Source: Molanna angustata
Taxonomy: Eukaryota > Arthropoda > Insecta > Trichoptera > Molannidae
Direction: 5' to 3'
Assembly: GCA_963576475.1 (NCBI GenBank)
Contig: OY754972.1
Span: 27,500,424 to 27,564,423, forward strand
Length of the DNA stretch: 64,000 bases
Shown: positions 1 to 12,609 of the stretch, piece by piece
How positions within the stretch are numbered: the first letter of the stretch is position 1
Layout of the letters: each line of letters starts with the position of its first letter
Translations under genes and position numbers: made by a program
The notes under the pieces: model-generated
What the model was told of the DNA's origin: nothing
What the model saw: the letters and a program-made list of their open reading frames with translations, nothing else
Databases searched by the model: none

Positions 1-404
1 TATCACGCTAACTGCGAGGACCATACATAAGCTAAAATGCACTCAGAGATCCATGGAAAGGCAAATGATAGGCGTAAGTCTAAGAGACAAAATTAGAAAT
101 GAAGAAATCAGACGCCAGACAAAAGTTGTTGATGTCATGGATCGAGTTGCAAAACTTAAATGGCAATGGGCAGGTCATGTTGCCAGACAGGGTACGGACA
201 GATGGGCACCCAGAATTCTAAATTAGAGACCATGGGATATGAAAAGGGGAATAGGCCGACCCCAGAAAAGGTGGGCCGATGATATTGTCCCTGTCGCTGG
301 AAGCGGATGGGTTCGAAAAGCCCAGAAAAAAGACGAGTGGAAGCTATTAGAAGAGGCCTACATCCAGCAGTGGAGAGATGGCTGAGAAAGAAGAAGAAGA
401 AGAT
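1..404 (+). pseudogene. LINE RT C-terminal fragment
   Basis: Reading frame 2 shows MERQMIGVSLRDKIRNEEIR, KWQWAGHVARQ and GIGRPQKRW, the conserved tail of an insect RTE-like reverse transcriptase. There is one in-frame TAG (224-226) and the natural stop is at 383-385. It ends in a (gaa)n tail. The 5' part lies outside the window. Confidence 0.85.
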
Positions 405-409
405 GTTGT

Positions 410-1135
410 AATAACCACCTTTCGTTGCTCCGAAAGTATATAACAACCTGCCATCTTTAGTGAAGCAACATAAAAGCTACCTAACCTTTATGAAGCATTT
501 TAAGCTGTGGCTTAAAACAGCTAACCCAAATGATTATCTATTGTAATTTTTTATTCTTTGTTTTATGCAGTATTTGTGGTGTTGCAACCTGTTTGTATCT
601 TTTAGTATTTATTATTTTTGTTTTACTTTTTTTGTTGCATTTTTTTTAATGTGTAAATATCTACATAATGAGGTAGGTATATAAAAATGTATAAAGGCAT
701 CAAAGAAACGAACCACAGTTATAGAATTGGTATCGGCTAGCATTTAGTTAAACCGCGCGACTTGTGTGTTTTTTGTGGATATTATGTACCTACATAAACA
801 TACAACATTTTAAAGAGTATGTTTGTTTTATTTTTAATGTTTATGTTTAATTTCTGGTATTGTCTATTTTATGTTTTATTAAAAATTAATTAACTATGCA
901 CTGTAGATTGTAGATATATCTCATTTTTTATCATTTTGTAATACCCACAAACAGGCGTTGCCTGGTGTGATTTCTCTTGTTAATATTATATTTTCTAATT
1001 ATCATGTTATATAATGTAAGTTTTTATAAGTTATATATTTCTGTACACTCCTTTATGTTACTATCATTTTGTCTTCTTATGCATATAACGTATTGTTAAA
1101 AGAGAAATAAAGAATCCTTTATTATTATTATTAAA
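410..1135 (+). pseudogene. LINE 3' end (C-terminus and 3' UTR)
   Basis: The codons up to TAA at 544-546 read VYNNLPSLVKQ ... FMKHFKLWLK, a Jockey-like LINE C-terminus. About 580 bp of UTR follow, ending in a (tta)n tail near 1118-1133. Confidence 0.7.
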
Positions 1136-1731
1136 ATAACAATATTTTTTTGAAAACTTATTTTTATTGATTAAAGTAACAGGATTTTCAGTTAACCCAT
1201 ATTGATTTTTATAAAAATAGACCAATAGCTGAGTGGGTGATAAAATATTAGAAATGTTTTCAAATTCGTCCACGATCTATACAATTCATATGAAAAAAGC
1301 CTGATACCTTATTTCGGAATTTTTTTTTAAATAAATTAATTTTTTATTAATACATACATAAGATATATTTTTGTATTGAATATATATTCTTGAATCACAT
1401 AGAAACTTTGTTTATGTATGTACGTAGGGTACCTAAATGAGTTATTGCTATATTTAAGCAAAACAAATCAATCTATGGACAAATATAGGTATAAAAATAT
1501 TTATTTTGGCTGGTATCTTAGTTTTGATTTCTGGATTAGTTGAGAAAATTTTCCATGCGTCATTTTGAATTTTTGATATTTTCGTTAGTTAGTTAAGTAC
1601 ATTAAACTGCATAATCAACAATAATAATAGTGGATTTTATTGCGCCGTTTAATGTTTCAAGATCATTATTATAGTTAATTTTTCGGTTGATTTGAATTTT
1701 TCTTGGAAACTGAGATTATGGATGTGATTAA

Positions 1732-2334
1732 AGGGGCCTACACACGACTAACTTGGTTGACAACCTTGTCATCAACATGTCATGTTGACAACAATGTTGA
1801 ACGTCTATGGGCATGTTGGCGGTTGATATTTCATGTTGACAACAATGTTGAGACAATATCAATTCGGTTTGATATTTAGTGGGCGGAGCTTGATGTTGGT
1901 GACGATGTTTAGCGTGTGTGAGGCGGTTGACAACCAAGTTGATCAACATCTCAGTATGTTTCAATTTTTTGAACGCGACGGAACAGTAAAGTACATATGT
2001 AGAAGTTTAAACTTGCACAGTGTATTATTCAAAAAATCTTTATAATATAAATCTTATCTATATAATTAAAAAATCTTCGCTCATTATTTTTAATGCTAAA
2101 CGCTTTACTAATATGAAACAAAAAATAGCAAAAAAGTATAAAATCACTAGAAAAATTATAAATTCACTTTAAAAGAAGCAAAAGATTCACGCACGAACTT
2201 GTTGATTCAATAGAAACATCATCGGAAATGATGTTGATCAACTTGGTTGTCAACCTCCCGTTCGTTATTCAACATTGTTGTCAACAAGGTTGACAAACAT
2301 TGTTGTCAACCTAGTATGTCATCTGTAGGCCGCT
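1732..2334. mobile_element. Harbinger-type MITE with repeated GTTGACAAC motifs
   Basis: The ends read aggggcctacacacgactaa and, reversed from the right, agcggcctacagatgacata, both continuing to ggttgacaac. TAA flanks both ends. GTTGACAA or its complement occurs about seven times, clustered in both subterminal regions, like transposase-binding sites. There is no coding capacity beyond short ORFs. Confidence 0.75.
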
Positions 2335-3275
2335 TAACACACGCGGTGCGGAATGCACGCGCGTTTTGTATCATTACGTTTCAGTGTGCTCACTCCATCG
2401 CAAAATAATCCCAGTGGGATACTTTGTTTGTGTATCGATTGTTTATATAAACAATTTAGTAGTATAAAATTGCGATTGTATATAGTTTGGAATTACAAAA
2501 TATTGCTTAGGAAAATTTTAGATATGCTGTTTCTTGTCATACTCATTCGAAGCTTTTCAAAACAATATATTGAATAAAATATTTTTTTAATTCCACCATA
2601 CTTGCTCCATATGTATTTACTATAGTGTGGTTGATTGGCAGAAATACCAATCAACCTCACTAAATAGGTTGAATATTGATTACAAAAATACAAATGTCTA
2701 GTTATACATAAGTTCACATTCTTCTAATTCACATTTGTGTACCTATATTAACCCGCCATATATACCCGCCAGTGTACAAATTATGTGTACATTAAAATCA
2801 ATGAATAAACATATTTTGAAATATTATTTACTATGACTTCATTATTAAATATTGCTTAGCTTTTCCTTAAAACTCTCTCATCACAAATTAAGATTTGAAA
2901 ATACCTACAAATTTGGTTAAGCAATAGTTTCTGAAAATAAAAAAATAAACAAAATAGTATATCGTATAACGTTTTCTATAATAATATTGACGTCACTCAT
3001 CGCCCATGTTGACGTCCCATATTGCTTTTCTTTGTACGCTTTATGGAGAGCTGAACAAATATTTAAGTCATCTCAATTTTTGTGTTCATAATGTAAGATA
3101 AGGAAAAATTTCATTTGTCGTCACGGAATAAATGAATGATTATTTATAAATTACTAAATATTCAAAGAGGTAAAAATCAATACATTTGATATTATTTTTT
3201 GTCATTATCTGTTTTCCATCAAATTTGCAATAAATTCGTTAGGACGATTTATAATATGTCATTTAATTGGATCTA
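2335..3275. other. No feature recognised
   Basis: AT-rich sequence with scattered short ORFs. I found no exon, repeat or RNA gene. Confidence 0.5.
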
Positions 3276-3968
3276 CGTTAAGGGGGGGGGGGACTGCTGC
3301 CAACGGACCTATTTTTCAATTTGATATACCATCATTATTTCTTATTAAATCGTTTTGAAAAAAATAATTTAGATAGTTTGGATATTAATAAACAAAAATA
3401 TACCTTAACTTTTTGATAATGTTCTGTATAAATTCTTATAGAAAAATAATGGCATACCCCGATTTTCAACTTTATCATATATTTTTAATAAACTATAAGG
3501 CGTAGAGTAATGTATTTTTTTTAATTAAAGAAGACAAAAATATCTAGAAAAATATGATGTGATGTTGCATTAATGCTTCAGGTTTAGTAAATAAACCTAA
3601 AAAACATTTATTTTCCATTCAGCGCCATTGCGTAATAAAAGTTTTTTTGGTTTATTTACTTAACCTGATGCGTTAATGCAACGTCATATCATATTTTTCC
3701 AGGTATTTTGTTCTTTTTAATTTATAAAAAAAAATATTGCTCTATACCTTATATATTTTTAGAAATTTAAGATAAATGTCTAAAATCGGGGTATGCTTAT
3801 TATTTTCCTACAAGAATATAATACAGAACATAATCAAAAAGTTAAGGTATATTTATCTTTATTAATATCCAAACTAACTAGGTTATTTTTTTCAAAATGA
3901 TTCGTTTAGTAATAATGATGGTATATCAAATTGAAAAAATAGGTACGTTGGCAGCAGTCACCCTCTTT
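3276..3968. mobile_element. Long foldback element, copy 1
   Basis: It starts with a G run plus actgctgccaacg and ends with the inverted cgttggcagcagt plus ccctc. The two halves (for example gatataccatcattatttct and caaaaagttaaggtatat) are inverted over almost the whole 690 bp. A second copy lies at 40707-41520. There is no ORF, so it is probably a non-autonomous DNA element of unknown superfamily. Confidence 0.8.
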
Positions 3969-5861
3969 ATGTTAAACAATCCGAGATTATGGAAATCCTA
4001 GATTAATATATTCCTAAATCCTCTTTCAAATAATATAGATTTATACTTAATATGGTCATTGATTGAGTTTCTTTTTAGTTCCACATCATTTTGTCAAACG
4101 ATTAATTCTATTCCATTTAATCCTCTTTCTTGAATTGACATTACGTAGATATTATTTGTCTGACACAGTAATTTCATAGTTTGATTAATACTTCTGATAA
4201 CTAATGTTGGCGCGTGGGAGTTAGATCAGTCTTAATTTTGAATGATAAAAGATGAACCGAATTGAATCCATTATCCAAAAAAAATCTCCTTCAAGTGAAA
4301 ACGTTCTCGATGTCTTTCTAAAGATTTATTTGCCACTCAAACTGCCGACAGGTTAAAATTAATTATGCCCCATGTGCGGAGAAAAAAAAACATTGATTTG
4401 AAACCGGTTAGATATCTGATGAAATAGACAAAGTCTAACCAAAAGTAGTGCCATGATTTTGACAAAATGATGGCATAATTATGTTTGCAAGGAATACGTG
4501 AGAAATCATTTTCAATAAATTTCTGTTGCTAGATACGACTTACCACAATGCCACGTGCATTATGCGACAAATATGCACAAAAAAATCGAATTACACGAGA
4601 TAAAAAACCAGATGATTAAATAACCAGAATCCAATTTGATAAGAACGAAAATAAAGTTTTTGATAAGGAATTCTATTTTGAATAAATTGTTGCCATAAAA
4701 GGTAGGCACATTTATTTTGAAAACAATTTGAATTTATTAAAATTGTTGAGTAAAATACATTATTTATATTTGGGTTTAAAATTGGGTTTAAAAGAATTTT
4801 TTCGACAAATTTTCTTCTGGTGCCCCCCCGACAATTTTTCAACCATGTCATTAATTACTGTATAATCATTAATTTAAATTGAAGAAAGCTCTTTTAGCTC
4901 AACTTTTGTACAATAAATGTAATGTAAAATAAATACATTATAGCTTTAGGTTTCTGAGAGAAAATAAATAAATAAATAATTTAGGTGATGTACATATTTG
5001 TTCATTCCTTGAAAGATAGCAAGGTCAAAGACGTTAGTTAACAAGGACCTTAAATGTAAATGCGTTTTGAAAAGTATGGCGATCATAAAATATCAAATTT
5101 TTGGATATCAATCTACAAGATTTTATATTGAAACTAATAGGATACAAACGTTCACCGCATCACATCATAAAACATATTCATGGCATTTTTGAAGAGGACG
5201 AAATAAATTATTTCGAGTTGGCTTCTTGTTACGAATTTCTAGCAAATAACATTTTATGAGCAATAAACACAAGTTTAATACTCCTCGTGTTGAATTTAAT
5301 ATTCGCCTATTTTCTTTGCCCCAACCATCCGTATCTCTCACTTCCTACCTTTATCATATTCAAGTTACATCTTTAACCTACCACATTCCGTTTTCATAGC
5401 TTGTACAGCTGTTTAGACACTTAATTACATCTGAAGGAGAGTGTCTATCGTGGTAAAATGTTATTTTACATTGCCTACCATGAATTCTTGAGGGGTTATA
5501 AAATGCCGCTTAGGTAGGCATTCAATTTTAATTGCGAATTACGTGTGTTTTTAATACTAACAGTGTATTATTTTTGAAGTAATTGAAATGTATATATTAA
5601 CGCAGGATGCCGTGAGATGAAAGCTTTGTAGAAATATTATTAATTTAATTTCAAAATCAACAATTTCAATGCGAAATCAAACATTACATATACCTACAAT
5701 TTATGCAATGTTTAAAGATATTTATTATTACAGTATTACAAATAGTTCACTTTATTTAACTTCCTAGGGTCAAAAATGATAACTAGTTCAGGAAATAAGA
5801 TTATAATTATTTATTAATGTAGGTTCCATTATATAAAAGGATCGACTCAATAATTAAATAT
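3969..5861. other. No feature recognised
   Basis: AT-rich, non-coding on inspection. No repeat boundary or exon was recognised. Confidence 0.5.
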
Positions 5862-6275
5862 ATTTTAATATTTATTTAATTTTTTGTACATAATATAAAG
5901 ATATACAGAGTGAGGAAATTATATATGTACATGAACAAAAAATGAAAGCTAAAAAAGAACAAAGAAAATATACATTACACCAAGATAAATAATAAAAACA
6001 AAAAAAAAACATCATAGCAAAAAAAGGATCGGGAAAGAAAAAGAAGAGGAAATCGAGATCAGGTGTTTAAATATAAATATTCCTTATTTAGTTAATATTA
6101 CGTAGCAAATAGAATGAATGAAAAGGAGAGGAATCAGGTATTTTCGGAGAGATATCCCTGCTTTAGTCTTTTCTTGAAAATGGAAAGCGAGTTTGACGAA
6201 GTTATATCAGGATGAAAAATTCAGTGTTGCGAATTGGGATAGTTAATGTAGTACGTTCAGCAGATTGAAGCGATA
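5862..6275 (-). pseudogene. LINE 3' fragment, same family as 61135-61800
   Basis: The 3' UTR-like ttttgtacataat region, agaggaaatcgag, and the complement of coding around AERTTLTIPI resemble the intact-looking tail at 61356-61796. It is heavily mutated, with no open frame. Confidence 0.6.
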
Positions 6276-6404
6276 AGTCGTCGAATTGAAATTAGATAAT
6301 TTCAACTCGACGACAATATCTATACTACAAGATGTGACACCTGAACCGCCCCAAAATTAAGTTCATTTTTTGGCTGTTTACTTGCCTGTACCAATGTAGG
6401 TGCA

Positions 6405-6740
6405 TGTACATATAATGAATATTTTTTATTTGAATATACGCAAACATTACATTTTTTTGTTCCTATTGGGAGTCAATGATATTTTGTGAAAAAAATTTAA
6501 CATCTCTATAGAGATGAAGTTGAAATATTATAGGAGAACTGGGAAATAAAGGCACCTACAGGGCTTACGACTTGACTTCGGCTGGTTTACGTGATCACTT
6601 ATTATGCGTTTGCACCGGTTCTTCTATAATATTTCAACTTCGTCTCTATTGAGATGTTAAAAATTTGTTATTAAATATCATTGACTTCTGACAGGGAAAA
6701 AATCCAATGTTTGCGTATATACAACTATAAAAAATATCCC
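6405..6740. mobile_element. Foldback MITE family B, full copy
   Basis: The arms 6415-6535 and 6625-6730 are inverted (atacgcaaacatt ... aatgtttgcgtat; catctctatagagatgaagt ... acttcgtctctattgagatg). The loop contains ggcacctacagggcttacga. Partial copies lie at 19110-19265, 25825-26170 and 62430-62555. Confidence 0.75.
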
Positions 6741-6792
6741 ATTTTCATGTTCATTGGTACAAGCAAGTAAACGAGCCAAAAATAAACTTATC

Positions 6793-6985
6793 CAACTGTC
6801 GATTTGTTCAGGAGAACTTTGTTCTCTTAACATATCGACAATGTATCAAGCCAGAATACGCGAGAATTGTATGGAGAGGTCTACTTTTTTCATGGATTTT
6901 CCAACTTTGAAGTCAAAAAACACCAACTTAGAGGCTTCGCAGCATATATGTTCCATACACGGATTTACTCAGAATTCGGAGTAGA
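6793..6985 (+). mobile_element. Element C, left-arm fragment
   Basis: It starts caactgtcgatttgttcag and matches the left arm of the element at 38650-39409, including the aaacaccaacttagagg segment. The right end is missing. Confidence 0.6.
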
Positions 6986-6988
6986 ACA

Positions 6989-7076
6989 TTTCGTGTGTCT
7001 GTGTGTGTGTGTGTGTCTGTGTGTGTGTCTGTGTGTGTGTCTGTGTGTGTGTCTGTGTGTGTGTCTGTGTGTCCGT
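6989..7076 (+). repeat. Compound (GT)n / TGTGTGTC microsatellite
   Basis: About 88 bp of gtgtgtct units. The apparent Cys-Val-Leu protein here is an artefact of the repeat. Confidence 0.95.
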
Positions 7077-7094
7077 CCCCCCCTTATAACTTTT

Positions 7095-7850
7095 GATCCG
7101 CTCAATTTACAGAGCCTAAAATTTCAGAATATATAAACAGTTACAGGCCTACAAAACTTTTATACTCGGAATTTTGAATTTTTGTTTCAGTCAGGGGTTA
7201 TCAACTTTTGAATTTTTATTTTATTTTTCCATATATCTCAGAAACCATAAACGGTAGAACGCTGAAAATTGGTACAAACATAGACAAATACAAAATCTCA
7301 AATTAGTTTTTTCAAAAAAATTCCAGGGTTTCTCAAACATTTTTTATTAAGAAAAATATTTTTTTTATGATAAATTTATGAGTTTAACTGCCTATATTTC
7401 CAAAACTTTTACAATTATCGAAAAAAGCCGAAACACCCCAACTAGATAATTTAATTTTCTATAAAAAATATTAACATTGTAGTAGAAGATCTCAATTTTT
7501 TTTTAACAATTTTTTTAAAAATTGAATTTAGTGACGACATCGCTTCATACATTTTGTATGGCAGTCGCCTATACACAATATGTAAGAAGACTTAATAGTT
7601 TGTTACTTCATCTCCAAACATACATACATACCATCATGCAATTTGCATATTCTGGGTAGGAAAAAGGATCTTCTTCCATACTATCCTATCTTGACATACA
7701 TACCTACATATGTTGTATAGAAAACAAAATATCTGAAAATATTCAATAATTTGTATCTATGGGTTTATAGTTTGGTACATATTCTTCAACTATACATACT
7801 ATCGCTATCGACAGTTGGATCTCATGTGTTACATGCAACTAGTTATATCT
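7095..7850 (+). mobile_element. Element D, copy 1 (left end missing)
   Basis: It matches 20945-21670 over about 750 bp, including ttgaatttttgtttc, gaacgctgaaaattggta and the terminal ttacatgcaactagt. The left inverted repeat seen in copy 2 is absent; the left side is the GT microsatellite. Confidence 0.75.
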
Positions 7851-7914
7851 AAACCATTTTTTTTATACTTACCATTTTTTTGTATACATCTATACAAAAG
7901 TATACTTATGTAGA

Positions 7915-8390
7915 TGTAAACAAAATTATTAAGAGAGGCCAGAGGGAAAAAAAACGCCTGTCTGCATTCGAGGTGTGGTGCTACAGGCACATGTTGAAGA
8001 TCCACTGGTCGGACTACATCCAAAACTGTAAGATGCTGAGTAGAGCCGGGGAAACAACGCAACTCCTCAAAAGGATCGCCCAACGATGATCCAACTGGAT
8101 AGGCCATAACATGAGGCACCCATGTCTGCTCATAACCATCGCGGAGGGAATGGTGGACGCTAGCAACCATAGAGGCCGACCAAGAATCAGCTTCATGGAC
8201 CATTTAGGAATATCGCAGTCACCTACCCCACTCCATAGGGAACGTTATAGAACTAAGCTTGATGGACCAGGTGATCGACGACATGTGCTTTAATAGCTAC
8301 GTGGAGATGAAGAGGCTGACAGAGGACAAGGCGGAGTGGAGTAGAAGAGAGGCAGCCATAGAATTGCAACTGATAAGAAGAAAAGTATAC
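7915..8390 (+). pseudogene. LINE RT C-terminal fragment
   Basis: The translations REKKRLSAFEVWCYRHML, SNWIGHNMRHPC, NHRGRPR and MKRLTEDKAEWSRR parallel the C-terminus of the open element at 51840-53183. Stops and frame changes break it. Confidence 0.85.
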
Positions 8391-8985
8391 TTTGTAAATG
8401 TTGATGAAACAACATAAATTCATGTTTTCTTAGATACTTGTTAACAATGTTTTTCTCCTTCGTGAAACAACTAGTTTAAATCTGTCTTAAATTCCATTCG
8501 ACTTAACTCTTTAAGCCGCCTGTTCAAAGGACTTTACGGATCTTTTTGGATCAACTTGACTCTATCCTAGATTCCGTCTTTCTCTAAATCCTGCAAAACA
8601 CTTCCGTGAAATCCTACCAGCAGTAAATCTGACATAAAAATTTCAAACCTTTGAGCTGAATTTATTGTGAAAGGTAGGTATCTACTCACATAATGTAGGT
8701 ATTTGTTTCTAACTGGCATCTGAATTATCAACACCGTTCTTGGCATCCCGGGATAAATGAATTACAGAGATTTTGGCTCTTTTCTTTATTGCATTTGTGA
8801 TTTGTGAATTTTTGTTCTTTCTCGTTGATTGCTCTTTTCCACCTTAACTCCAAGATGCTAATATAGGTTTCGCTATTCGTGATGGACCTTTTTGTTGTAC
8901 ATTTTTAAAATTTTGAAATAATTTTTACAATAGAAAAAGACTGATCTGATAAAAATTGTAACATGTTAGGAACATATTTATATTC
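8391..8985. other. No feature recognised
   Basis: AT-rich sequence without recognisable exon or element. Confidence 0.5.
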
Positions 8986-8989
8986 AGAG

Positions 8990-9365
8990 CCGATAATAGT
9001 AGACTAAATAGTAAATTTAGAAAATCTCTATCAACCATCAAAAGTTGCGTCTTTGAAAAAACGAATAGTTTATTTTTACGTCTTAATTCCATTGCGTGAG
9101 TTATTTGAAATTTGAATATGTTTAATACTTTCCTTGTAAAATAAGTTTTGATAAAACCTTTTTATATTTTATTATTGTAAATAACTAAAAAACTACAAGA
9201 CTCTCTCAACCCTCAAAAGATACGCCTTTAAAATAATGAAAAGTTCATTTTAAGGTCTGTAATATATTGTGTGAGTTTTTTTAAATTTGAATTTGTTAAA
9301 TATTTTTCTTTTGAAATAAGCTTTAGTAAAATCTATATTATTTTTTTATTGAAAATAATTTAACA
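8990..9365 (+). repeat. Diverged tandem duplication, about 180-bp unit
   Basis: Two units share ctctatcaacc/ctctctcaaccctcaaaag, gcgtgagtt/tgtgagtt, tttgaatatgttta and ttgtaaaataagtttt-like blocks. A third diverged unit lies at 24950-25110. Function is unknown. Confidence 0.6.
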
Positions 9366-10044
9366 AACGACAAAGCATTTGAATTATGTAAACATTTACT
9401 TCAATCGAAAAGAAATAATATGAAAATCTACCGGCTCAGTTTTTTTTTAATAAGTACTATTCGTGCTCTTAAAAAATATATAAATTTTACCTAATTACAA
9501 TTTAAATATTATTTTAATTTATTTTGGGTAGGTTTTGTAGGAAATAAAAAACCGGTTTATAAAATCATTCGTTGTGTATTATTCTGGTAAAAATGAAAAT
9601 CAAGAGTAATGTTCAAAAAAACGGATTATTAATATAAATTGATATATCCGGGACGAATTCCTTCAGAATAAATTCTGAGAAATGGTTTTCTTGGCAAATG
9701 ATTCCCGTAGGATAAACTCGTCAAAACGGTTAGTAGAAATATTCCTTAGGTAGGTATCTACAATATGTTTTCTGTAATGGGGTTTTTCATAATATATCTT
9801 ATGCTAACATTCTGACTATTGTGGCAAAGTGGTAAGTCGTTTGACTTTTGTGCCCGGGTCCTGTGTAACATAGATTGTCAGCGAATAAGAAATATATTTC
9901 TCATGGAACCGTTTCTAAACTGGTTAGTTGTGAGAAAAAAGCATTTTTGAAAAAAAGAGTATAATCTACGTGGAAATAATTAAGAAACTGATGCAAAATT
10001 AATTAGGTAGGTATATTCATTGTTGCGGACGCCTTTATAAAATG
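9366..10044. other. No feature recognised
   Basis: Low-complexity AT-rich sequence. Nothing supportable was seen. Confidence 0.5.
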
Positions 10045-10048
10045 ATCA

Positions 10049-10998
10049 GGGGGGCAAGTCTGGTCAACTGGGGGAATCAAAACCATCCTTGTTTACCCAT
10101 ATCATGGATATAATTATCTTATGGAGTTCTATAACATCTTTGTACCCATGACCACACTCAAACTAATATACAAGTCTTTGGCGGAATCTGTAATCAGATA
10201 TGGTAGGTATAAGTAGTTGGGGTAATTGCACCAATACCAATTTGATAAAAGTCATGCTCGCACAAAAATCAATTCTGAGATTACTCTTTAAAAAAAAATG
10301 TTTGTACCGCGGCGCGTAATAATATCTCACTCTATTTTAAAAAATTGAATGTTTTATCCGCCAAAGGCTTGTTTTGGGAAAGAACAATCCTTGACCAGTT
10401 TTAAAGGACGAATATAAAGACAGACCGCAACACACGCATTACACTAGATTTAAATTTAACGACGGATATGTAGTTCCAAAATATAATAATAAATACGGTA
10501 AGAGAACGTTGCTTAATATGATGCCGGCATCTATTAAGAAATGCCAAAGCAAAAATAATGTAAAAAGGCTTGTCAAGGGATGGCTATTGAGGTGTGGATT
10601 TATAGTTATATAATTAAGATAACAAACGATTTTATTTTTTTTTTCTCATTTCATTTATTTTTATGATTTTAAAAAGATAACTTTTGTAACATATGTAGTA
10701 AGGAGTGTGTGTTTGTTTGGGAGAATCATCTTTGTGATATTTGTATGTCTCTTTATACTGTAATGTCGTTTGCTATTTTTAAAGTATACATATATATTGT
10801 CTTAAGAACACGCCGACAAGTCTATAAATTAGACTTGGCGTGACTCATAATCATTGTTTTCTTTTTTGTAGTATCATATGTTTTTTATTATTTTTCAATA
10901 AAAAAAAAGATAATATAGAACTCTATAGGATAATTATATCCATGATATGGTTAAACATGGATTGTTTTGATTCCGTCTATTGACCAGACTTGCCCCCC
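10049..10998. mobile_element. Palindromic MITE family E, copy 1, split by a LINE
   Basis: The left arm (10049-10130: ggggggcaagtctggtcaac ...) and the right arm (10919-10998, ending gaccagacttgccccccag) are inverted. They match the uninterrupted 185-bp copy at 55922-56108. A LINE fragment sits exactly between the arms. Confidence 0.85.
10131..10918 (+). pseudogene. LINE 3' fragment inserted in MITE E
   Basis: The start encodes a degraded RT C-terminus (TTLKLIYKSLAESVIRYG). The region continues to a 3' UTR with an acttggcgtgactc hairpin and an A-rich end (caataaaaaaaaagata). Frames are broken. Confidence 0.7.
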
Positions 10999-11574
10999 AG
11001 ATAAAAAAACAAAACTCGTGTTGATTGTGGGTACATGTTGAACTCGCAATAATTTTTGTATTTTTTTTATTTTTCTCCAAAACGCTCTCGTTCCTTTGAA
11101 AAGCTGATCCCGATGATTCGATCGATCGCTTGATGTCCTCGTTGAGGTATTGTACTGTGACATTACTCTGCGAGGCCTAAATACAGTCAGTTGCGGTTGG
11201 TCTCTCGAGGCCGTCCGTAACATTTATATTGAATTTTTTTAATATACTCACGTTACTATAGTATAAAATTCACACACTATGCATGCACGGATGGCCAAAG
11301 GCAAAACATATTTAAAGCAATGAAGGGATATTACTTTATTTGCGAAATTTTGACGTTCCGATTTAATGCATTGGCAGTAGAATAAATATAAAAATAAAAT
11401 ACAAATATAAAAAAAATAATAAAAATATTCACGTTGCTTTTGTTGGCTGGAAAAAATAGCCTTATGACAATTAATCTGCCATTGTACTTGTTATTGAATA
11501 TGAATTAATATTTTCAACAATACAAGGCACTTATTTTTGAAATCACATATTAATTTGTAGGTAGGTTTTTTTTA
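10999..11574. other. No gene recognised
   Basis: A 90-codon ORF (10951-11223, minus) overlaps the MITE arm and has no recognisable motif. The remainder is AT-rich. Confidence 0.5.
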
Positions 11575-11720
11575 ATTAATTTATTTTTTATTTTATTTTC
11601 ATAAAAGTTTTACAACATAATAATTATTGGGATCTCACTAGCCTTCAGGCTATCAGTGAGTTTCCCATACAAAAAGGTCAAGTACATATTACATTCCATT
11701 AAAATTCTAATATGAGATAA
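11575..11720 (-). mobile_element. LINE 3' UTR end
   Basis: It carries the inverted ctcactagccttcaggctatcagtgagtttcc block. The same block in + orientation ends the fragment at 61850-62065 (gtatgggaaactcactgata). Confidence 0.6.
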
Positions 11721-12094
11721 ATGTTTTTTATATAATTACTACTTATAAATGAGTCAAATGTTTTTAATTACTTTCCACAATTTTTTTTAAACCAACCAAA
11801 CACTTCGTATGGGCCTGGAGTTCGAGTAGGTATGTTTAATAACATATTCATGTGGCTGTTTCATAATAAATTCCCTTTACCGTAAATAAATACTATAGTT
11901 TCTCCAGGTTGACGTTTGGTAGAGGTTGCATCTAGAATATTCCAGGTATTTTTCATATCAACTCGCTCGCTCTATAATTTATCCTCGTATGACAGCTTCT
12001 AACACGGACTGAAGTTACATTATATAAACGTTAAAATATACCCATTATGGGTACTGAAACCATCCTTTGCAACTAAAATATTAATTATTAAATT
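11721..12094. other. No feature recognised
   Basis: AT-rich sequence between two LINE fragments, possibly degraded LINE. Confidence 0.4.
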
Positions 12095-12470
12095 ATACTT
12101 CAATATAATGTGATACGAATCGCTTGCTATCTCCCTATCCGCTGCCTTCCTCACCACTCGATCTGGATCTGCTCTTCCCATATATCTCCAGAATCGTCTT
12201 CGTGCTCTTCCCCATCGCACAACATCTTCGACATTACAGATTCTCCTTATTTCTGAGTTCCTTATTCTGTCACGCCTGCGATAGGTCGTAAAGTCTTCAT
12301 CTCAGTGGTTCTTACTTAAATATTATGCTGTGAGGCGCCGACTTTGAATAGTGCTTCCACTCATTTCTCTTATCATCGTTTTAGGATGTCCCGTTGAACC
12401 AGGTTATCTCACATACCTTCATGGTTCAGCAATGAGGTTTATCACTCGTTCTTATATTGTTGTCATTGTT
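12095..12470 (-). pseudogene. LINE RT fragment
   Basis: The minus strand reads VRWGRARRRFWRYMGRADPD, preceded by remnants around DVVRW. It resembles a degraded LINE C-terminal tail. Confidence is limited because few motifs survive. Confidence 0.45.
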
Positions 12471-12609
12471 TCATTTAAGGTGAGACGATACTAGTGTGGG
12501 GGCTGCTTCCTTTTATAAGATGATGTACACCCGCACAACTGTCGTTGTTTACCCCCACATTGTGTGATATGCCATATAAATAAAATGGGATATAAATAAA
12601 ATTTATACT

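Noticed and set aside
6867..7136. Cys-Val repeat protein ORF
   Set aside because: It is a translation of the GT microsatellite.
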